Positions 61,710 through 64,000 of a stretch of DNA of 64,000 nt are shown one piece after another (position 1 is the stretch's first letter; each line of letters starts with the position of its first letter). Position numbers and translations under genes: made by a program. Below the pieces are notes generated by a model that made no database searches, had not been told where the DNA came from, and saw only the letters and a list, made by a program, of their open reading frames with translations. The stretch is from Erythrobacteraceae bacterium WH01K (GTDB lineage Bacteria; Pseudomonadota; Alphaproteobacteria; Sphingomonadales; Sphingomonadaceae), in contig CP115966.1 in assembly GCA_027941995.1 (NCBI GenBank), forward strand, positions 372,001-436,000, written 5' to 3'.

Positions 61710-64000
61710 ATGAATTTCCAGAACATCTCCGCGTGGTCGATCCGCAACCCGGTCATCCCGCTGGTCCTGTTCACCGGCCTGCTGTTCGCGGGCCTGCTCG
61801 CCTTTGCGCGCATGGACGTGGTCAATAACCCGGACGTCGAATTTCCGGCCGTCAGCGTATCGATCTCGCAGCCGGGCGCGGCCCCCACGGAAATCGAGAA
61901 CCAGATTACCCAGCGCGTGGAATCCGCGGTCCGTTCGATCAACGGCGTGGCATCTATCAATTCCACCGCGCGCGAAGGCAATTCCAACACCTTCATCGAA
62001 TTCGAGATCGGTACCGATCCGAACGACGCCGTGGCAGAGGTGAAGAACGCGGTCGACACGATCCGCGGCAGCCTGCCCGACGGGATTCTCGAGCCCCGGG
62101 TCAACAAGCAGGACATTTCGGGCGGTTTCCTCGGCATTTATGCCGTCGAGGCAAACGACATGACGATCGAACAGCTCAGCTGGTTCATCGACGATACCAT
62201 AGCCAAGCAATTGCTCAGCGTCGAAGGCATGGCGGAGGTCAACCGCTTCGGCGGCGTCGACCGCGAGATCGAGGTCATTCTCGACCTGCAGCGGATGCAG
62301 GCTTTCGGCGTTACGGCCAGCCAGATCAACGCGGTGCTGCGCCAGACCAATATCGATGCAGCGGGCGGCGCGACCGAAGTCGGCGGAACGCGCCAGTCGG
62401 TCCGTGTACTCGGCAGCAGCGATACCGCTTACGAGCTTTCGCAGCAGCAGATTCAGCTGGGCAATGGCACCACGGTCAAGCTGGCGGATGTCGCCACCGT
62501 GCGCGACGGCTACAGCGAGCGGACCTCGATCAGCAAGGTGCGCGGCAAGGAAGTCGTCAACTTCGCCATGTCCCGCGCGAAGGGTGCGTCCGACGTCACG
62601 GTGTATGACGCCGCGCTGGAGAAAATCGCCGAGATCGAGGAAGAAAATCCCGGCGTGCGCTTCATCCCGCTGACCAACAGCGTGGATTACACGAAAGAAC
62701 AGTACAACAGCTCCATGGCGGCCATGATCGAAGGCGCCATTCTTGCCGTCGTCGTGGTGTTCTTCTTCCTGCGCGACTGGCGGGCGACCATCATTTCCGC
62801 CGTTGCCATTCCGCTGTCCGCCATTCCGACCTTCTGGTTCATGGACCTGCTGGGCTTCAACCTGAATACGCTGTCACTGCTCGCCCTCGCGCTGGTGGCG
62901 GGTGTGCTGGTCGATGACGCCATCGTCGAGATCGAGAATATCGTGCGTCATATGAGGATGGGCAAGAGCGCCTATCAGGCCAGTATCGACGCCGCCGACG
63001 AAATCGGCCTGCCGGTGGTCGCGACCAGTTTCTGCATCGTGGCCGTGTTCTTCCCGGTCGGTGCGATGCCCGGCATCTCGGGCGAGTTCTTCAAGAATTT
63101 CGGCTTCACGGTCGTCGTCGCCGTTCTGATGTCGCTCGCCGTGGCGCGCATGATCACGCCAATGCTTGCGGCCTATTTCCTCAAGGCGAAAGGTCACGCC
63201 GATCACGGCGAAGGGCCGATGATGGACCGTTACATGGGCATCCTTCGCTGGTCGCTCGACCGGGGGAAGATGTATGCCCGGCGCGCCGGTCTGGAAGCGC
63301 CCCGGCACCGTGTTTTCTATGCCATCGCCTTCCTCCTGGTCATCCTGATCCTTCTCGTCGTGCCGGCCTTCGTCGTGACACAGGGTCACGCCGCGCTTGC
63401 GGAGCTCGACATTCCCGAAAAGATCGGCACCGCGATCAGCAGCGACCCCGATTCCAAGCTGGCCGTGGTGGGCAACCGCATTATCGGTCTGCTGCAGTTT
63501 GCGCTTGTCATCCTGGCAGGGTTCTTCGCCGGACTTGCCGCGCTCAAGCTGCTGGGCCTGCCGTTCCGCGCCCTGGGCGGCTGGGTCCGCAATGGCTGGC
63601 TGTGGATGGAGGCGCGGTTCTACGATCACCGCGCGTGGATGCTGATGATCGGCTATTTCGCGCTGCTCCTGACGGTCCTGCTATTCGCCAGCGTTCCGGG
63701 CCAGTTCCAGCCGCAGATCGACAATGACAGCAGCCGGGTCGAGATCGAGATGGTCCCCGGAACCACGCTGGCGACCACCGAACGCGTGTCCCGCCGGGTT
63801 GCCGACCTGCTGTATGAGGAGCCGGAAGTCGACCGTGCGCTGGAACGCGTGCGCGAAGGCCAGGCGACGATCTATATCCGCCTGACCGACGACCGTGAGC
63901 GGACCTCGATCCAGTTCGAACGGGCGCTTGCACCCGAACTGGCGAAAATTCCCGATGCGCGGGTCCGTTTCGCCTCGCAGTCCGGCGGCTTCGGCAGCGG
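61710..64000 (+). CDS. RND efflux permease, cut off by the window edge
   Basis: Open to the right edge: 763 codons visible of an expected 1100 or so. The start NFQNISAWSIRNPVIPLVLFTGLL is the first helix; porter-domain sequence follows; GVLVDDAIVEIENIVRHM has the paired Asp of the proton relay in TM4. Between the sixth and seventh canonical helices (about 63262-63620) there is an extra stretch of roughly 115 residues with two added hydrophobic segments (AIAFLLVILILLVVPAFVV and LLQFALVILAGFFAGLAAL). Family: AcrB/HAE1-like, proton-driven export; substrate unknown. Confidence 0.94.
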   Translation, partial: MNFQNISAWSIRNPVIPLVLFTGLLFAGLLAFARMDVVNNPDVEFPAVSVSISQPGAAPTEIENQITQRVESAVRSINGVASINSTAREGNSNTFIEFEIGTDPNDAVAEVKNAVDTIRGSLPDGILEPRVNKQDISGGFLGIYAVEANDMTIEQLSWFIDDTIAKQLLSVEGMAEVNRFGGVDREIEVILDLQRMQAFGVTASQINAVLRQTNIDAAGGATEVGGTRQSVRVLGSSDTAYELSQQQIQLGNGTTVKLADVATVRDGYSERTSISKVRGKEVVNFAMSRAKGASDVTVYDAALEKIAEIEEENPGVRFIPLTNSVDYTKEQYNSSMAAMIEGAILAVVVVFFFLRDWRATIISAVAIPLSAIPTFWFMDLLGFNLNTLSLLALALVAGVLVDDAIVEIENIVRHMRMGKSAYQASIDAADEIGLPVVATSFCIVAVFFPVGAMPGISGEFFKNFGFTVVVAVLMSLAVARMITPMLAAYFLKAKGHADHGEGPMMDRYMGILRWSLDRGKMYARRAGLEAPRHRVFYAIAFLLVILILLVVPAFVVTQGHAALAELDIPEKIGTAISSDPDSKLAVVGNRIIGLLQFALVILAGFFAGLAALKLLGLPFRALGGWVRNGWLWMEARFYDHRAWMLMIGYFALLLTVLLFASVPGQFQPQIDNDSSRVEIEMVPGTTLATTERVSRRVADLLYEEPEVDRALERVREGQATIYIRLTDDRERTSIQFERALAPELAKIPDARVRFASQSGGFGS

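Noticed and set aside
1-64000. Mobile elements, CRISPR arrays, tRNA or rRNA genes
   Set aside because: No transposase, integrase, repeat-spacer array, cloverleaf or rRNA signature seen by eye on either strand.

Overview
This is a GC-rich chromosomal segment of an alphaproteobacterium, most likely a sphingomonad of the Erythrobacteraceae type. The lineage is inferred from gene content: the cell-cycle regulators SciP (DUF1153) and TrcR (DUF1013), DUF1192, CtrA-type TTAA-N7-TTAA boxes, an EcfG-type GGAAC-N16-CGTT promoter, a DUF4402/chaperone/usher pilus cassette and a Coq7-type quinone hydroxylase. I see no insertion sequence, prophage, CRISPR array, tRNA or rRNA. Nearly every base lies in densely packed, often overlapping housekeeping genes, so this is mostly core genome.

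Layout. 1-1.8 kb: the tail of a probable rsmG, then parA-parB with a parS-like site inside parB, which suggests the replication-origin side of the chromosome. 2.0-6.5 kb: a DUF4402 subunit, periplasmic chaperone and usher-like outer-membrane protein. 6.5-15.5 kb: glycine-zipper envelope protein, free methionine-R-sulfoxide reductase, PQQ-type sugar dehydrogenase, acyl-CoA dehydrogenase, Sua5-type TsaC, a small lipoprotein, a DUF2807 lipoprotein, CarD and a YihY-family membrane protein. 15.6-20.7 kb: a helicase-S4-fdxA operon, divergent from an M23 peptidase with a CtrA-type box between them. 20.8-25.8 kb: hemB and four tightly coupled genes. 25.9-31.4 kb (minus strand): DNA ligase with its partner exonuclease, clpA and DUF1192. 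31.5-37.2 kb: quinone oxidoreductase, LpxH-like hydrolase plus glycosyltransferase, trcR and an acyl-CoA ligase. 37.2-45.3 kb: bactofilin/M23 pair, then nadD-rsfS-rlmH-envC-ctpA-dsbB-coq7 and a secreted protein of unknown function. 45.4-49.9 kb: nucleotide-sugar genes (wecB, wecC, UDP-glucuronate epimerase-like, rmlA). 50-55.5 kb: dnaJ-yihY-fabI (minus) and pdxH-CDF-phzF (plus). 55.5-59.1 kb: serine hydrolase, two unknown genes and mnmA. 59.2-64 kb: a small unknown protein, sciP, a GlsB/YeaQ stress protein behind an EcfG-type promoter, and an RND efflux adaptor/permease pair cut off by the window edge.

Themes. Several genes link to envelope growth and the cell cycle: ParAB/parS, SciP, TrcR, a bactofilin overlapping an M23 peptidase gene, three LytM-fold proteins (one lacking catalytic residues, as EnvC does) and CtrA-like boxes. 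The strongest leads are regulatory or structural: a 27-bp inverted repeat carrying three TTAA elements before the M23 gene, rlmH without a usual start codon behind a 12-bp tandem repeat, the EcfG-type promoter, a motif shared by the stress-protein and RND leaders, a histone-like tail on ClpA, and a membrane insertion in the RND permease. I found no gene cluster that clearly forms a wholly new system. All functions are read from motifs and known families; no database search was possible.
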